DNA of 64,000 nt from Prorocentrum cordatum (taxonomy: Eukaryota > Sar > Dinophyceae > Prorocentrales > Prorocentraceae), in NCBI GenBank assembly GCA_963575745.1, contig CAUYUJ010016364.1:132501-196500 (forward strand), in the 5' to 3' direction. The position numbers and the translations under genes were made by a program. Below the pieces are notes generated by a model. The model saw only the letters and a program-made list of their open reading frames with translations. It did no database searches and was not told the origin of the DNA. Numbering within the stretch: the stretch's first letter is position 1; every line of letters starts with the position of its first letter. This document shows positions 63,251 to 64,000 of this stretch, piece by piece.

Positions 63251-63619
63251 GGAGGAAGGGAGAAATGCAGAGAAAGCAAGGGAGGAGGAGGAGGAGGAGG
63301 AGGAAGAGGAGGAAGAGGAAGCGGTCGTTCCAGCGGCCCCAATGTTTATGTCGTCACAGCGTTATTGTTTGTCACTCCAGCATTTCCAGTGGCTTCCCCT
63401 CTCCCTCCCCCCTCTCCCTCCTGGTCCTTTTTCCCGTGCGCGGTATCTTCGGCAATCCGAGTGGCACCTTAGTTTCTGGTCGTAGCGGCGCTGCTGTTGA
63501 CCACCCCGATAATTCTACAATCGACAGGCGGAAACCTGTTCATCGTCGTCGTCTTCGTCGCCCTCCCCCTCCTCCTTTCCTCCTCCTCCCCCGCCCTTTG
63601 GCGGGGCGACCCCAGCCAG
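63251..63619. other. Probable intron
   Basis: A (GGA)n run at 63,280-63,325, T/C-rich DNA at 63,400-63,440 and 63,545-63,600, ending in CCCAGCCAG at 63,619. The pyrimidine tract plus AG is a good acceptor. Confidence 0.45.
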
Positions 63620-64000
63620 GAGGTCAAGGCCATTGACAAGAAAAAGGAAGCATTGGAAGCCTGGGGCCAGCAGGTCGCCCAGGTCTGCACTTCCATCGTC
63701 GACGCAAAGAACGCGTTGGCGAGAAAGGTGCGCGCGCGCAAATCCCAGGACGATGCTGCCCGGCGCAAGGCTGAGACCGAACAGAGGGCGAAAGCGAGTC
63801 AGGCGATCGGCCAGAAGGCGGACGAGGCTCGGCGGGCTTTGAAGTACACCGACCAGACAGCCGTCTTCTTCCTAGAGTGGGAGCAGATCGGCCACCGCAT
63901 CGTCCAATGCGACGAGGGATCACCAGAGATCGAGGCTCTGTTGGACCCGTTCGTCGTCACTAGCAGCGACAGCATCAAACGCCTGGAGAGCAACTCGACC
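63620..64000 (+). CDS. Right-edge gene, exon 3 (runs off the window)
   Basis: From GAG at 63,620 the frame is open for 127 codons to the window end, with no stop. It reads EVKAIDKKKEALEAWGQQVA, QVCTSIVDAKNALARKVRAR, KSQDDAARRKAETEQRAKAS, QAIGQKADEARRALKYTDQT, EWEQIGHRIVQCDEGSPEIE and ALLDPFVVTSSDSIKRLESN. The Lys/Glu/Ala-rich first 75 residues are a strong coiled-coil candidate. Same strand and, like exon 2, frame 2. Confidence 0.55.

Overview
The window looks like nuclear DNA of a dinoflagellate. Four things point there. (1) A near-intact copy of the dinoflagellate trans-spliced leader lies inside the genome at 32,930-32,949. (2) Retroelement remnants are present: a LINE-type reverse transcriptase C-terminus at 3,745-4,995 and a frameshifted multi-part element ORF at 9,074-11,692. 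(3) GC-rich, mostly short coding segments are scattered among very abundant satellites and triplet microsatellites. (4) Every coding segment I can support is on the + strand, as in the unidirectional gene blocks known from dinoflagellates. I cannot name the species.

Layout. 0-5.4 kb: pyrimidine-rich and purine-rich tracts around a small ORF, an AT microsatellite, then the reverse transcriptase C-terminus. 5.4-14.8 kb: a small ORF with a nuclear-localisation-like motif, a decayed retroelement ORF, degenerate GC-rich repeats and a collagen-like nonamer array. 14.9-30.7 kb: at least 14 collinear + strand coding segments that may belong to one long, repeat-stuffed gene (or a decayed multi-copy gene), with frame changes and one in-frame stop. 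31-37 kb: dispersed repeats, a short basic/acidic ORF, the leader relic followed by a 30-bp satellite, and a clean two-exon gene at 35,066-35,673. 37-44.5 kb: back-to-back satellites of 110 bp, about 110 bp with a GC palindrome, and 90 bp. 45-51.5 kb: a probable cytosine-C5-methyltransferase-like gene whose C-terminal catalytic and recognition part is split over three exons; the first of its introns holds a TAG array of about 1 kb. 51.9-54.9 kb: a 100-bp palindromic satellite inside a repeat element whose ends recur at 25.2-26.4 and 42.2-43.9 kb. 55-57.2 kb: a zinc-finger-like protein exon of 407 codons. 57.3-62 kb: dispersed elements, a large inverted repeat and a cruciform-prone satellite. 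62-64 kb: a three-exon gene running off the right edge.

Exon limits are my own GT/AG and reading-frame judgements. Dinoflagellates also use non-canonical donors, so most limits are approximate. Family recognition is from motifs read by eye; no alignment was run. I saw no rRNA, tRNA, CRISPR array or bacterial-type operon.
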